Part shown: piece after piece, positions 39,374 through 49,641 of the stretch
Layout of the letters: every line of letters begins with the position of its first letter
Position numbering within the stretch: the stretch's first letter is position 1
DNA from: Carpediemonas membranifera
Lineage: Eukaryota; Fornicata
DNA: 64,000 nucleotides
Direction of reading: 5' to 3'
Assembly (NCBI GenBank): GCA_019828565.1
Contig: JAHDYR010000067.1
Location: 558,001-622,000, forward strand
Made by a program: the position numbers and the translations under genes
The notes under the pieces: generated by a model
What the model saw: the letters and a program-made list of their open reading frames with translations, nothing else
Databases searched by the model: none
What the model was told of the DNA's origin: nothing

Positions 39374-39407
39374 TGTGCCGCGCATGATTAGAATTGTTGA
39401 GTCTAAA
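39374..39407. repeat. Further partial copy of the dispersed repeat left end
   Basis: GTGCCGCGCATGATTAG and GAATTGTTGAGTCTAAA match 37984-38013 and 32553-32584. It stands about 200 bases before the MCM10 start. Confidence 0.7.
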
Positions 39408-39606
39408 CAATCGCCGACGCCCTCATTTCCGCTACCCTTCTTCCCTTCTGGTGTACGACAGGTGGGCCGTCAGACTGAACCTGTTCAGTCCTCTGGAGTT
39501 CATCCCAGGGGGGTCGACAGCTTAAGTCACCTTTACATGAATCCTCCACATAAACCTCTAAATACCACATCCAACAAGCACTATTCTGCGTCCGCCCGCC
39601 ACCATC

Positions 39607-41130
39607 ATGGACGATGATTTCGAGTTCAGTGATGACGAAGGTCTGAATCCGCCTCGCCGTCTTGATAAGAACGACGATTCCAAAGAATCCAAGGCATCAT
39701 CTCGCCCCCGTAACCACCAGGCCACATTTTGCGCAACAAACATCCGCGCTCAAACAACACAGCCCACACGAACCATGACGCACGAAGAGCGCGTTCATGC
39801 ACCCGAAGAATCATTCTCTGGCCTGAAGATAGTTTCCCGTACCGTCATTCCCTCCATGTTTGAGACTGACGTGAAAGGCATGCGCTTCATACCACTGAGC
39901 AGACTCGCTGCCGAGTCTTTCAAGGTCCAAGGCAGACTCACTCCCGGCGATTCATTCGAGCTCCCGTCAACTTTCGTTATTGGTATTGTCCACAACCGAA
40001 TGGTGCGTACGAGCGGCACCGGCCGCCAGTTCACCGTCTTCACTCTAACTAACTTCAGGTACGACGTCAAAGCGTTTGCCTTTGGCAAGGCACACGACGC
40101 ATGCAGCAAGTTTATACAAAACGGTGCCATAATTTCCTTTATGCACCCTTCTTGCCGCGTTGAGACCGCAACCGAGGTCTCCATTTCCTCGGCCGACCCA
40201 AGCTGCCTACTCCGACTTGGCCTCAGCGCCAACTACGGTATGTGTCTGGCCAAGAAGAAGAACGGGAGCCCTTGCACCCAGTATGTGGATCTGATCCACA
40301 CAGATCTATGCGCCTATCACGATCCGAAGAAAGGAAAGGGCACTAGGATCAATAGGGCCTCAACAATGACGTCGGAGACGGCCATGCTCATCAACGCAAA
40401 GAACAAACGGGCCGCACCGACCAAAGGTCCACTCAGCCATTTATTCTTTATGGATGCAAGTGGGAAAAAAGCGCAGCTCCCGCTGTCTGCGGCCTCGAGC
40501 AGGAGAAAGACAATTGTCTCCCGAGAAGAGAAGATCGCCCAATCGAGACCGAAGCCGACGGAGCCGGGTATAGCGAGAGCGGCTCAGATGTTATCCACGG
40601 TCAAGAATGGTCAAACTGGATCTTTGGATGCAGCAGAACGCCGGAAAATGCTGATTGAGCTCCGGCGAGCTGGTTTAGCGACTCAGAGCACAACTCCGGG
40701 CAGCCAGTTGAAGCGGCTTGGGCGATCGCCAGGTAACACCGACAAGGCTGCCGGAACTAAGCTCGTGGTTAAGAAAATGACCAATCTTTTTTCGGCCGAG
40801 GCGCGGGAACAGGAGCAGCTCTCAGCCCAAGAAAAGCTTGATGCCCTTGCGCATGAGCTCATCGCCAAGGAGAAGCTTGCTGAGGCGACGGTTGTGGAAG
40901 TGACAGTCTGGCGCTGCGACACGTGTCACAAGACAACTGTGAAATACCCCAAGACGTGCAGCGAGGAGGGCCATCATCTGATTAAGAGCAAGGCGACTAA
41001 GAAGTTCTTCAGGTGCAGCGAGTGCGGGGCCAGGCGAGCAATCGTAGGCCAAGCGGCACCGTTGGCGATTTGCGGCTGCGGTGCGAGAGGAGCATGGGTT
41101 CGAGACAATGTTGCTGGTGTAAAGGTGTGA
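39607..41130 (+). CDS. MCM10: Replication factor MCM10
   Basis: This is a 507-residue protein. After an acidic, disordered N-terminus it has the MCM10 core: an OB-fold (about 95-200, FVIGIVHNRMVRTSGTGRQF, NFRYDVKAFAFG) followed by the CCCH zinc finger C213-x9-C223-x11-C235-x2-H238 (YGMCLAKKKNGSPCTQY, LIHTDLCAYH). The C-terminal about 70 residues hold the paired MCM10 C-terminal zinc motifs (WRCDTCHKTTVKYPKTCSEE, GHHLIKSKATKKFFRCSECG). The protein activates the CMG helicase and binds DNA and polymerase alpha at forks. The ATG at 39607 is the first in frame. No intron is required. This is notable for a lineage in which several replication-initiation proteins have been reported missing (if the fornicate placement is right). 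Confidence 0.93.
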   Translation: MDDDFEFSDDEGLNPPRRLDKNDDSKESKASSRPRNHQATFCATNIRAQTTQPTRTMTHEERVHAPEESFSGLKIVSRTVIPSMFETDVKGMRFIPLSRLAAESFKVQGRLTPGDSFELPSTFVIGIVHNRMVRTSGTGRQFTVFTLTNFRYDVKAFAFGKAHDACSKFIQNGAIISFMHPSCRVETATEVSISSADPSCLLRLGLSANYGMCLAKKKNGSPCTQYVDLIHTDLCAYHDPKKGKGTRINRASTMTSETAMLINAKNKRAAPTKGPLSHLFFMDASGKKAQLPLSAASSRRKTIVSREEKIAQSRPKPTEPGIARAAQMLSTVKNGQTGSLDAAERRKMLIELRRAGLATQSTTPGSQLKRLGRSPGNTDKAAGTKLVVKKMTNLFSAEAREQEQLSAQEKLDALAHELIAKEKLAEATVVEVTVWRCDTCHKTTVKYPKTCSEEGHHLIKSKATKKFFRCSECGARRAIVGQAAPLAICGCGARGAWVRDNVAGVKV

Positions 41131-41223
41131 GAGGCGAAGTGGTGGTGTTGAAGTAATAGTCGTGGTTTACTGGGTGTGCCTGAAGGGAGGCCGGGGGAGC
41201 CGGGGTTGGTGATAGTGGGGAGA

Positions 41224-41418
41224 TGAAGTTTGTTAGACTGGTCGACGTCGACGGGTGATGTCCAGCTTTGGGGCGCCTCGCACTCGACTAGCTCATCCAC
41301 CATTTCGAACCACTGGCTGGTGGGCCGCGAGTGCAATAGCAGTGCTTTCTCTGCTGCTAACTTCGGAACGTCCTAAAAACGCCGACGCCAGCTGGGAGGT
41401 CGGGAGCTGAGGCATGAC
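41224..41418 (-). pseudogene. Internally deleted RCC1-like remnant
   Basis: On the minus strand, 41378-41418 matches the conserved 5' flank of the family (ATGCCTCAG, CTCCCGACCTCCCAGCTGG), and 41224-41330 encodes the extreme tail (SQWFEMVDELVECEAPQSW, PVDVDQ). Everything between, about 1.5 kb, is gone. This shows that the unit recognised by the genome includes the upstream flank and that copies can collapse by deletion. Confidence 0.75.
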
Positions 41419-41567
41419 CATCGCCTGCACTCACGGACACGGGATGACGAGAGCTGCCCATGTACATGGATGCTTCCCGAATGCTGACCGCTCAGCAGTC
41501 TTGGTCAACCATCAGGCCTGCTAGAGTGGGTAAATGGTTGAGAGACTTGGAGTGGGGTTGACTTCAT
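41419..41567. other. Spacer between remnant and copy I
   Basis: The last 45 bases (GGTAAATGGTTGAGAGAC onwards) are shared with the 3' flank of copy L at 60043-60080. Confidence 0.5.
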
Positions 41568-43206
41568 TTATGAATCATACGGGTCGACATCGACGGGAAT
41601 GATGTCTTCCCACGATTCGGCCACCTCGGACTCGACCAGCTCAGCCACCCCATCTGACTCACCCACCACCTTGAACCACTGGCCGGTGGAGTCGCGGAAT
41701 AATTGGATGCAATTGTCATTGATCAATGTTCTATGGCATGCCATAGCCTCAAAGGGCACACAGATCTGGTCGTCGTGTTCGTTGTCGCACAAATGAGTGC
41801 GGCCCTCGGTCACCCAGACCATCCGATCATAGTCACCCCAGAACCCCTTGACCCTCTCTGGGAACCGGAGCGGGGTGGATGTGATGCACTTGTCGTCCCT
41901 GCGTTTTCCAGGCAGCAGGCCCGACTGGGCGATATGAGGGCGAACTCGACCAGCGAAGAGCAGCTGGCGGCCACCGAGGAAGACGGTGAAAACAAATGCA
42001 GAAGTCATGATCCGGTCGACCCAGAAGGGCAGGTCGACGAAGCGTGTCATATCATCATCGTGCCCGAGTCCCAGCCGGCCACAATAGTTGCCCCCGCTGA
42101 TCATCTGCCGATCGCCCATTGAGAGGATGACAGTTGTTGCATTGAGCAGACCTGCATGCATGATGTGATCTGGGACAAAGCCAGACGGCACTGCTACTGG
42201 GTGGAAGAAGTAGTAGTTCTCCCGCTCGACTGGGCCGACGAAGCGCACCGAAGCAGCGCCAGCCATGACAGTGCCGACCGGAGTGAGGATGAACGTCTGG
42301 TAATCCTCTATCGACACAGCAGTCACCATCCTGTGCTTCTCCCAGAGGGGCAGGCTGGCCTCGAGCTCGGCGACCTTGGGGCAGGCGGGGAAGGTGAGGC
42401 GGGTCGGGTCGTTGAACTCAAATGACTCGAACCCCAGCTGGCCAAACCCGTTCTGCCCCCAGCCCCACAGACCCTTGGGCGTCCTGGCGATGTGGGTGAA
42501 CCAGTCGCTGTAGACCTCGAGGGCCCTGGGCATCCTGGCCCTGGTGAGGGCGGTGTGCTTGTCAGTGTCGAGCATGAAGAGTCGGCCCATGTACATGTGG
42601 TGGTGGTAGCAATATTCGTACTCTGTGAACTGATAGCACTCGCCGTCCTTCTCGGCGACGTTCAGCGAGAAGAAGAACTTGCGGCAGAGGAACCAGAGGC
42701 ACTTGGCCTCGGGGGTGAGAGCCTTGCGGATCTTGTCGTGTGTCTCCCGATCACGAGGCCACCTCATTAGATTATCATCCAGCACCCTGTCCTCGAGGTC
42801 GGGGTTGGCCCCGCCGCCCACCAGACACGCCCACACCGCGCCCTGGTTCAGCGTGTGCATGGCGACCGGGAGCTCCTCGCCATCCGCGAGCTCAACGTTC
42901 ATGGACAGCGGGGGGCCGCTGGTGAGGATCGAGCGGGCGCGGTCGAGGAGGGCTTGCGCGGTTGGTTTGAGAGGGGGCAGCTTGGAGAGCGTGGCGAGGA
43001 GGGATCCGAGAGAAGCGACGCTCGCTGGTGTAGAAGTGCCCTTGTCGTTGTGGATCGAGGGCATCTGCCCGTCGAAGTGCCTGGAGTAGGCGCACTGGAT
43101 CAAGGATGGGATGTACCAGAGATGGAGGCCGTCACAACAAGCGAGGCGCGATATGCGGAGATAAGTGTGTCTTTGATGCACGTTGGCGAGGAACTAGCGC
43201 TGCTCA
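41568..43206 (-). pseudogene. RCC1-like copy I (early frameshift; otherwise open)
   Basis: The family ATG is at 43206 (variant 5' end with PTCIKDTLISAYRAS as in copy J). The shared codon-31 shortening then shifts the frame; from there the frame is open to the tail DVDPYDS at 41568. It combines blocks seen elsewhere: block 2 of copy C (DDNLMRWPRDRETHDKIRK), the EYEYCYHH version of block 3 (as H, J, K), blade GQNGFGQLGFES of G/H/J, the GLLNATT block of H/K, and the RTHLCDNEHDD block of copy E. It is the most telling mosaic of the window. The 3' flank matches copy L. Confidence 0.8.
42739..42784 (-). repeat. Block-2 cassette of copy I, identical to 13960-14006 in copy C
   Basis: The DNA for DDNLMRWPRDRETHDK is the same in copies I and C, 28.8 kb apart, while the immediate array relatives of C (copies D and E) have different sequences at this position. 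Confidence 0.8.
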
Positions 43207-43440
43207 TTGGTCTCAGCGCTCAGCTCGGTGGTTGCCAAATTCTGACTGCCGACTCGCCGACCGCCGACGCCACTCACCTCGAGGCGCGAGGCACGACCCC
43301 GGTAGCCGCAGCTCCAGATGAGTCTGCGCCCAGAGTCGGCGTGAGTTACATTCGCGTCAGCAATGCCAGACAGAACTGTCTCCCAACCAGCCAAGGCCTC
43401 GAGTTGAGTCCACGCCTGACTCCATTCAAATTTACACAGC
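43207..43440. other. 5' flank of copy I and 3' flank of the WD40 gene
   Basis: It contains the RCC1-like flank and, at 43430-43436, a TGTAAAT signal for the WD40 gene. No gene. Confidence 0.45.
43430..43436 (-). terminator. Candidate polyadenylation signal TGTAAAT
   Basis: It lies four bases after the TAG stop of the WD40 gene. Confidence 0.5.
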
Positions 43441-44574
43441 CTACTGCCTCTGCTCGAGCGTGCTGACAACATCGCAGACGCGGATATCGTTAGTGTCTCC
43501 CGCAAACGCCACAAACCTGCCATTCGGGGCGAAGTCACAGCTGTAGCTCGCAGAAGGCAGGTCCAACGAACCAAGTATCTCGCCACTGTTTCTATCAAAC
43601 AGTTTGCACTGGTTACCGTCCGAGCCGCATGCAGCAATGTACTTCCCGTGCTCCCCGCCGAATGAACAACCGTAGACCATCGTATTCTTGCCGTTCAAGC
43701 TACTGGGGTTACCCCAAGCAATGTTCCGCTCAAGCTCGGTGGTGCGGAGGTCCCAGAGTTGAACTTGGTTCTCAGGACGCCAGGAGCCGGTCAGAACAGT
43801 GTTTCCGTCAATATCGACCGAATCTCCGCAGATATGGGGCGAATAAATAGATCTGACCGAGTGGTCGGCTCTGAGGTCCCAAACCTGCACCGTGTTGTCC
43901 CAGCCGCCAGAGATGAGCAGATTAGGGTCGGTTGGGTGGTAGCAGAGCGAGAAGACGCGGTTGAAGTGGCCTGACGTGACGTCAGCGAACCCGTCCGTCA
44001 GCTCGAGAGTTCTAGTCTTCGTAGCCTCGTCGTAGATGCGAATAGTCTGATCTTTTCCTGCCGTGGCAAACTTGCTGCCGTCGTGGGCATATTGCACGGC
44101 ATAGATCTCGTTGCCCTCCTCCTTGATGGTGTGGAGGCACTTGCCAGATGTGACATGCCAGTGCTGGACGTAGCCCTCGGCGTTGCCGCTGAGGAGAACA
44201 TTGCGGGTCTTGGAGCCGGCGACGGGAGAGCGGAAGGCAAGGGAGGTAGTGGCGAAGGCATTGGCGTCGCCAGCAGCAAACTGGTAGACGAGGCGGCCTG
44301 AAGCGGAGTGGAAGATGCGGATTGAGCCATCGCCGCAGCCTGTAGCGATCATGTGCCCATCTGGGGCGAATTTCACGCAAAAGACCTCACTTTTGGTTCC
44401 ACTAATGGTCGTACGCTGATAAAGCTCTGGTTCAGAGCCGTTGGTGATCGTGGTTTCCTTGTTAACCGGTTCCATTTGGTCGCTCGCTTTCTGTCGCAAG
44501 GTGCACAATGAGTGATTCAAGCACTCCACCCAGACTTTCGTCTCCACCATCGAGCTGGAGGTAGCTGTGCCCAT
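43441..44574 (-). CDS. WD40-repeat protein
   Basis: The frame has 377 codons; I keep the upstream ATG at 44574, but the ATG at 44475 (MEPVNKETTITNG) is at least as likely, because the first 33 residues look unrelated. Six to seven WD40 blades follow: VFCVKFAPDGHMIATGCGDG, SIRIFHSASG; NVLLSGNAEGYVQHWHVTSG; IYAVQYAHDGSKFATAGKDQ, TIRIYDEATK; VFSLCYHPTDPNLLISGGWD, NTVQVWDLRADHSV; TVLTGSWRPENQVQLWDLRT; YIAACGSDGNQCKLFDRNSG; and a last YSCDFAPNGRFVAFAGDTND. It is a beta-propeller scaffold without other domains, so the complex it serves in cannot be named from sequence. It is divergent from eIF5B with 217 to 316 bases between starts. Confidence 0.88.
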   Translation of the reverse strand: MGTATSSSMVETKVWVECLNHSLCTLRQKASDQMEPVNKETTITNGSEPELYQRTTISGTKSEVFCVKFAPDGHMIATGCGDGSIRIFHSASGRLVYQFAAGDANAFATTSLAFRSPVAGSKTRNVLLSGNAEGYVQHWHVTSGKCLHTIKEEGNEIYAVQYAHDGSKFATAGKDQTIRIYDEATKTRTLELTDGFADVTSGHFNRVFSLCYHPTDPNLLISGGWDNTVQVWDLRADHSVRSIYSPHICGDSVDIDGNTVLTGSWRPENQVQLWDLRTTELERNIAWGNPSSLNGKNTMVYGCSFGGEHGKYIAACGSDGNQCKLFDRNSGEILGSLDLPSASYSCDFAPNGRFVAFAGDTNDIRVCDVVSTLEQRQ

Positions 44575-44790
44575 GATGCCTCTGGCCCTCCAATGTCTGG
44601 CCGGTGCTTTGTGCTGATAATCATTGATTGGACCGCATGGCGCTCCTCTATGTTATACCGTCGTGAATAACGTTTACATCGCACTATGTATATATATGAC
44701 TGAAATTGAACCTTGACGTTGCTCTGGAGTGGAAATGTAAATGAAACGCGAACCATAAATGCTTTATGTATTGTTTGAGAGTCGAAAGCG

Positions 44791-47644
44791 ATGCTCGGAG
44801 GAGCTCCGTTAGGACAGAAGAAGCCAGCAGCACTTGGTAAAGCCCCTGCAATTGGTGGATTGGGTGGTCCCGCGAAGCCAGCAGCCCCTCTTGGCGGCAC
44901 AGCGCCGCTTGGTGGCGCAAGTAAGCCTGCTGCCCCTCTCGGTGGAGGTCTTGGCGCACCGAAGGCTGCAGCCCCTCTAGGAGGTGGTCTTGGAGCTGCT
45001 AAGGCCACTGCTCCCCTTGGAGGAGCTGCGCCCCTCGGTGGTGGTGCCGCGCCTGCTGCATCCGCCAGCAAGAACAAGAACAAGAAGAAAAAGGCCGCCA
45101 AGAAGGCCGAGCCCAAGCCCGAGGAGCCCAAGGAGGACAAGGAGACCAGACAGTCTGCTGCCAGCAAGCGCGTCGAGATGATCAAGGCACGCCAGAAGGC
45201 TGCTGCTGAAGAGAAGCGTCGCCAGGAGGAGGCTGCCGAGGCGGCTCGACTCAAGGCCGAGGAGGAAGAGCGCCTGACCCGCGAGGAGGAGGAGCGCAAG
45301 GCTGCTGAGCGCAAGGCCCGCAAGGCAGCCAAGAAGGAGAAGGTGAAGGAGGCCAAGGCGGCAGTGATCGACCCCCGAGTGCTCGAGATGCGTCGGCAGG
45401 TCGAGGAGCGCCAGCGGATCCAGGCCGAGAAGAAGCGCGCCGAGGAGGAGGCCAAGCGCCTTGCCGAGGAAGCCAAGGCCGCTGCAGCCGAGGAGGGCCT
45501 CGAGGACTGGGAAGACGAGGAGGATTGGGAGGCTGAGCTCGACGACGACGAGGAGTGGGAGGCGTCTGATCAGGACAAGGAGGCCGAGGGAGAGGCCATG
45601 ACCGAGCTTGAGTCCGAGCAGCGTATCCAGGTGCCCTCTGCCATCCCAGTGGCTGCCGAGCCGATCTTCAAGGACGAGGACATGCGGAGCCCGATCATAT
45701 GCATCCTGGGTCACGTCGACACGGGCAAGAGTACGTTCCAAGCACCATAGTTACACAGCAAAGCTCCTGGACAAGATCCGCGCCACGAACGTCCAGACTG
45801 GCGAGGCGGGTGGAATTACACAGCAGATTGGTGCGTCCTTCTTCCCCCGGGACTGCATTGAGAAGAACATAGCCCGTCTACCCGAGGATCTGCGGGTCGA
45901 CTGCAAGCCCCCAGGGCTTCTGATCATCGACACTCCAGGCCACGAGTCGTTTACGAACCTGAGGTCTAGAGGCGCCTCCCTCTGCGACCTGGCGATCCTC
46001 GTCATCGACATCACGGCCAAGGACCTCGAGCAGCAGGCTGCAGAGTCCATCGACATCCTGCGGAAGAGCAACGTCCCTTTCGTCATCGCCCTGAATAAGA
46101 TCGACCTCATCGGCAACCGGGAGTGGCGTGTGCTCGGCCCCGACGCCAGCAGCAAGCTCTCGCTCGAGTCCCAGGCGCCGCACGTGCAGCACCACTTCCA
46201 CAAGAACTGGCAGTGGCTGCAGGGCAAGATCACCGAGAAGAAGGGGCTTAATATGGAGTACTACTGGAAGCTCCTCGAGGCCAAGCAGGCGCCCGTGGAG
46301 AAGTCCAAGCAGAAGAAGTCCAAGGGCAAGAAGGGCAAGGTCGAGACCCCCGACCAGGCGATCGACGACATCACCAGCGCCGACTCGTACATCCACGTCG
46401 TGCCTACCTCTGCCATCTCGGGCGAGGGCATACCGGACATCCTCATGATGCTCATGCGGCTCTCCCAGGAGCAGATGCGGGGCCGGCTCGAGTACGAGGA
46501 TGAGATCGCGGCCACGATCCTCGAGGTCAAGCGGATCGAGGGGCTCGGCGTGACTATCGACGTCGTCCTCACGAACGGCACGCTGCACGAGGGCGACACC
46601 ATCGTCGTGGCCGGGATGAACGGACCCATCGTCTCGACCATCAGGGGCCTCCTCACGCCTCAGCCCCTCAAGGAGCTCCGTGTGAAGAGCGACTATGTGC
46701 ACCATAAGGCTGTCAAGGCGGCCATGGGCGTCAAGGTCCTCGCCGAGGGCATGGACCACGCTGTGGCCGGCGCCTCACTCTACGTCGCCCGTAACCCGGC
46801 AGAGGTGGAGACCTACAAGCGGGTGGCGATGGAGGAGGTCGACGGCGCCATGCAGGCTAAGGAGAGCGAGGGCGTGTACGTCATGGCGTCCACCCTGGGG
46901 TCCCTGGAGGCGCTCATGGCCTTCCTCGCGGACGAGAAGGTGCCTGTGATGGGTACGAACCTCGGCACTGTCCATAAGATCGACGTCACCAAGGCATCCA
47001 TCATGAGGGAGCGCGGGCATCCGGAGTACGCTATGATCCTTGCTTTCGATGTCGAGGTCGCCGCAGACGCCATGCTCGAGGCCGAGAGGCTCGGCGTCAA
47101 GATCTTTACAGCCCCCATCATCTATCATCTGACCGAGCATTTTAAGGCCCATGTCGCGGAGCAGCATGAGATTGCGGTGGCTGAGGCCCGCAAGAGCTCT
47201 GTTTTCCCCATGCTCGCCGAGTTCATCATGCCGATCTTCTGCGGTGACGCCCACGAGCCCACGATCATCGGGCTCCGCGTCAAGCACGGTGTTCTCAAGC
47301 CCGGCATGCCCATCTTCCTCGCAGACTCCAAGGGCGAGGACTTCGAGGTCCGTACTCTTCTCGGGCCCGTGATGAGGATCGAGAAGGACAAGGAGAGCGT
47401 CGCCGAGGCCAAGGCGGAGGATGAGGTTGCCGTGTCAGTATCGACGGACCACCGCATCGTCAAGGAGAAGGTCTTCCCGTACGACAAGACGAACAAGAAG
47501 TGGGGCGACCACGTTCTTCTCTCTAAGATGGATAGGGCCTCCATTGATAACTTGAAGGAGTTCCGGGCTGACTTCAAGAACGAGGTCAACTGGTCGCTCG
47601 TGAAGAAGATCAAGAACACGCTGGACATCGATGATCCACAGTAG
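44791..47644 (+). CDS. EIF5B: Translation initiation factor eIF5B, two exons
   Basis: Exon 1 is 44791-45730 and exon 2 is 45759-47644; the product is 941 residues. The N-terminus (1-105) is a Gly/Pro/Ala/Leu-rich repeat (APLGGGLG, KPAAPLGG), then a long charged Lys/Glu/Arg helix as in other eIF5B. The GTPase domain begins near 298: SPIICILGHVDTG then K-T at the P-loop, GGITQQIG (switch I), DTPGHESF at about 371 and NKIDLIG at about 426. Domains II, III and IV follow, the last with KHGVLKPGMPI. The enzyme joins ribosomal subunits after start-codon selection. The intron splits the P-loop Thr codon; splicing gives GHVDTGKTKLLDKIRATN, invariant in the family. The C-terminus is IKNTLDIDDPQ. AGTAAAG lies seven bases after the stop. 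Confidence 0.96.
45731..45758 (+). other. 28-nt spliceosomal intron in eIF5B
   Basis: It begins GTACGT and ends GTTACACAG. Removal restores GHVDTGKTKLLDK (phase 1); without removal exon 1 runs to a stop at 45750. At 28 nt it is among the shortest spliceosomal introns one would expect in any eukaryote. Confidence 0.95.
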
Positions 47645-48024
47645 AGTTGAAGTAAAGGGCGGTTTAAAGCAGGAACGGGGGTCCTTATTATGCCGGCGTC
47701 CTTTGTTCCATCACCCTTGTTACCCAGCCGACCAACAGGCATGCCAACAGATGCGCTTATCTCCACATTCCACGCATCGTTCGCCGATGACGCCACACGG
47801 CATCTAATATGGTGCGAGTGAGTGTGGCTATGTGGAGACATGAGATACGTCGAGCTGGAATTTACGAGCAGCCACTGTCAGAGGGATCCTGACAGGTATC
47901 GAAGGAAACGCATTCTGAGTTGTACATAAACTCCTTCTTCTGTGTAACTCCGCGCTAAGTGGCGTCGGCGGTCGGCGAGTCGGCAGTCAGAATTTGGCAA
48001 CCACCGAACTGAGCGCTGAAACCA
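47645..48024. other. 3' flank of eIF5B and 5' flank of RCC1-like copy J
   Basis: No gene seen. The last about 70 bases are the conserved RCC1-like upstream flank (GGCGTCGGCGGTCGGCGAGT and on); the ATGCCTCAC portion of that flank is missing here. Confidence 0.5.
47651..47657 (+). terminator. Candidate polyadenylation signal AGTAAAG
   Basis: It lies seven bases after the eIF5B stop and is close to the Giardia AGTRAA core. Confidence 0.5.
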
Positions 48025-49641
48025 ATGAGCAGCGCTAGTTCCTCGCCAACGTGCATCAAAGACACACTTATCTCCGCATATCGCGCCTCGCTTGTTGTGA
48101 CGGCCTCCATCTCTGGGGACATCCCATCCTTGATCCAGTGCGCCTACGTCAGGCACTTCGACGGGCAGATGCCCTCGATCCACAACGACAAGAGCACTTC
48201 TGCACCAACCAGCGCCCCTTCTCTCGAATCCCTCATCGCCGCGCTCTCCAAGCTGCCCCCTCTTGAACCGTCCGCGCAAGCCCTCCTCGACCGCGCCCGC
48301 TCGAACCTCACCAGCGGCCCCCCGCTGTCCATGAACATCGAGCTCGCGGATGGCGAGGAGCTCCCGGTCGCCCTGCACACGCTGAACCAGGGCGCGGTGT
48401 GGGCGTGTCTGGTGGGCGGCGGGGCCAACCCCGACCTCGAGGACAGGGTGCTGAAGGAGGCTCAAGAGGAGTGGCCGCACAATCCCGAGATGCACGACAA
48501 GATCCGCAAGGTCATCGCCCCCGAGGCCAAGTGCCTCTGGTTCCTCTGCCGCAAGTTCTTCTTCACGCTGAACATCGCCGAGAAGGACGGCGAGTGCTAT
48601 CAGTTCACAGAGTACGAATATTGCTACCACCACCGCATGTACATGGGCCGACTCTTCATGCTCGACACTGACAAGCACACCGCCCTCACCAGGGCCAGGA
48701 TGCCCAGGGCCCTCGAGGTCTACAGCGACTGGTTCACCCACATCGCCAGGACGCCCAAGGGTCTGTGGGGCTGGGGGCAGAACGGGTTTGGCCAGCTGGG
48801 GTTCGAGTCATTTGAGTTCAACGACCCGACCCGCCTCACCTTCCCCGCCTGCCCCAAGGTCGCCGCGCTCGAGGCCAGCCTGCCCCCCTGGGAGAAGCAC
48901 AGGATGGTGACTGCTGTGTCGATAGAGGATTACCAGACGTTCATCCTCACTCCGGTCGGCACTGTCATGGCTGGATATGAGGCAAGATGGTTTACCGGCC
49001 GTGTCGAGCGGGAGAACAGACACCGCTTCCACCCAGTCGCTGTGCCATCTGGCTTTGTCCCAGATCACATCATGCATGTGGGTCCGTTTAATGCAACGAC
49101 TGTCATCCTCTCAATGGGCGATCGGCAGATGATCAGCGGGGGCAACTATTGTGGCCGGCTGGGACTCGGGCACGATGATGAGATGTCTGGCTTCGTCGAT
49201 CTGCCCTTTGGGGTCGACCGGATCATCACTTCTGCAGATGAATTCACCGTCTTCCTCGGTGGCCGCCAGCTGCTGTTCGCTGGTCGAGTTCGCCCTCATA
49301 TCGCCCAGTCGGGCCTGCTGCCTGGAAAACGCAGGGACTACAAGTGCCTCACAGTCACCCCGCTCCGGTTCCCAGAGAGGGTTAAGCGGTTCTTCAGCGC
49401 CTTTAGTCGGATGATCTGGGTCACTGAGGGTGTCACCCACTATTACGAGGATGAGAATCGTACTATAGTCCCCATTGAGGCGATAGCGTTCAACAAATGC
49501 CCCCTCCGCTTCTGCGACTCCACCGGCCAGTGGTTCAAGGTGGGAGATTCGGATGGGGTGGCTAAATTGGCCAAATGCAAGGCTCCTAAATGGTGGCATG
49601 ACATCACCCCGGTCGACGTCGACCCAACCCCTCAATCATAA
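48025..49641 (+). CDS. RCC1-like repeat protein, copy J (intact)
   Basis: This is an intact 538-residue member with start MSSASSSPTCIKDTLISAYR. It is a mosaic: block 2 KEAQEEWPHNPEMHDKIRKV as in L, EYEYCYHHRMYMG as in H, blade LWGWGQNGFGQLGFESFEF as in G/H/I, YEARWFTGRVERENRHRF as in G, then a hybrid of the two block-6 types (GPFNATT with NYCGRLG, followed by the DDEMSGFVDLPFGVDRIITS version), FFSAFSRMIWVTEG as in K and L, and the tail VGDSDGVAKLAKCKAPKWW of H and K. There are two visible RCC1-type blades, no signal peptide and no membrane segment. The 3' flank is duplicated with copy H. Confidence 0.85.
   Translation: MSSASSSPTCIKDTLISAYRASLVVTASISGDIPSLIQCAYVRHFDGQMPSIHNDKSTSAPTSAPSLESLIAALSKLPPLEPSAQALLDRARSNLTSGPPLSMNIELADGEELPVALHTLNQGAVWACLVGGGANPDLEDRVLKEAQEEWPHNPEMHDKIRKVIAPEAKCLWFLCRKFFFTLNIAEKDGECYQFTEYEYCYHHRMYMGRLFMLDTDKHTALTRARMPRALEVYSDWFTHIARTPKGLWGWGQNGFGQLGFESFEFNDPTRLTFPACPKVAALEASLPPWEKHRMVTAVSIEDYQTFILTPVGTVMAGYEARWFTGRVERENRHRFHPVAVPSGFVPDHIMHVGPFNATTVILSMGDRQMISGGNYCGRLGLGHDDEMSGFVDLPFGVDRIITSADEFTVFLGGRQLLFAGRVRPHIAQSGLLPGKRRDYKCLTVTPLRFPERVKRFFSAFSRMIWVTEGVTHYYEDENRTIVPIEAIAFNKCPLRFCDSTGQWFKVGDSDGVAKLAKCKAPKWWHDITPVDVDPTPQS

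Noticed and set aside
43990-44380. Small plus- and minus-strand frames inside the WD40 gene
   Set aside because: Shadows of the WD40 reading frame without own features.
45608-45760. Independent start for the eIF5B C-terminal part in the frame beginning at 45608
   Set aside because: The segment before 45759 in that frame is nonsense; splicing of a 28-nt intron restores the invariant P-loop and gives one gene.
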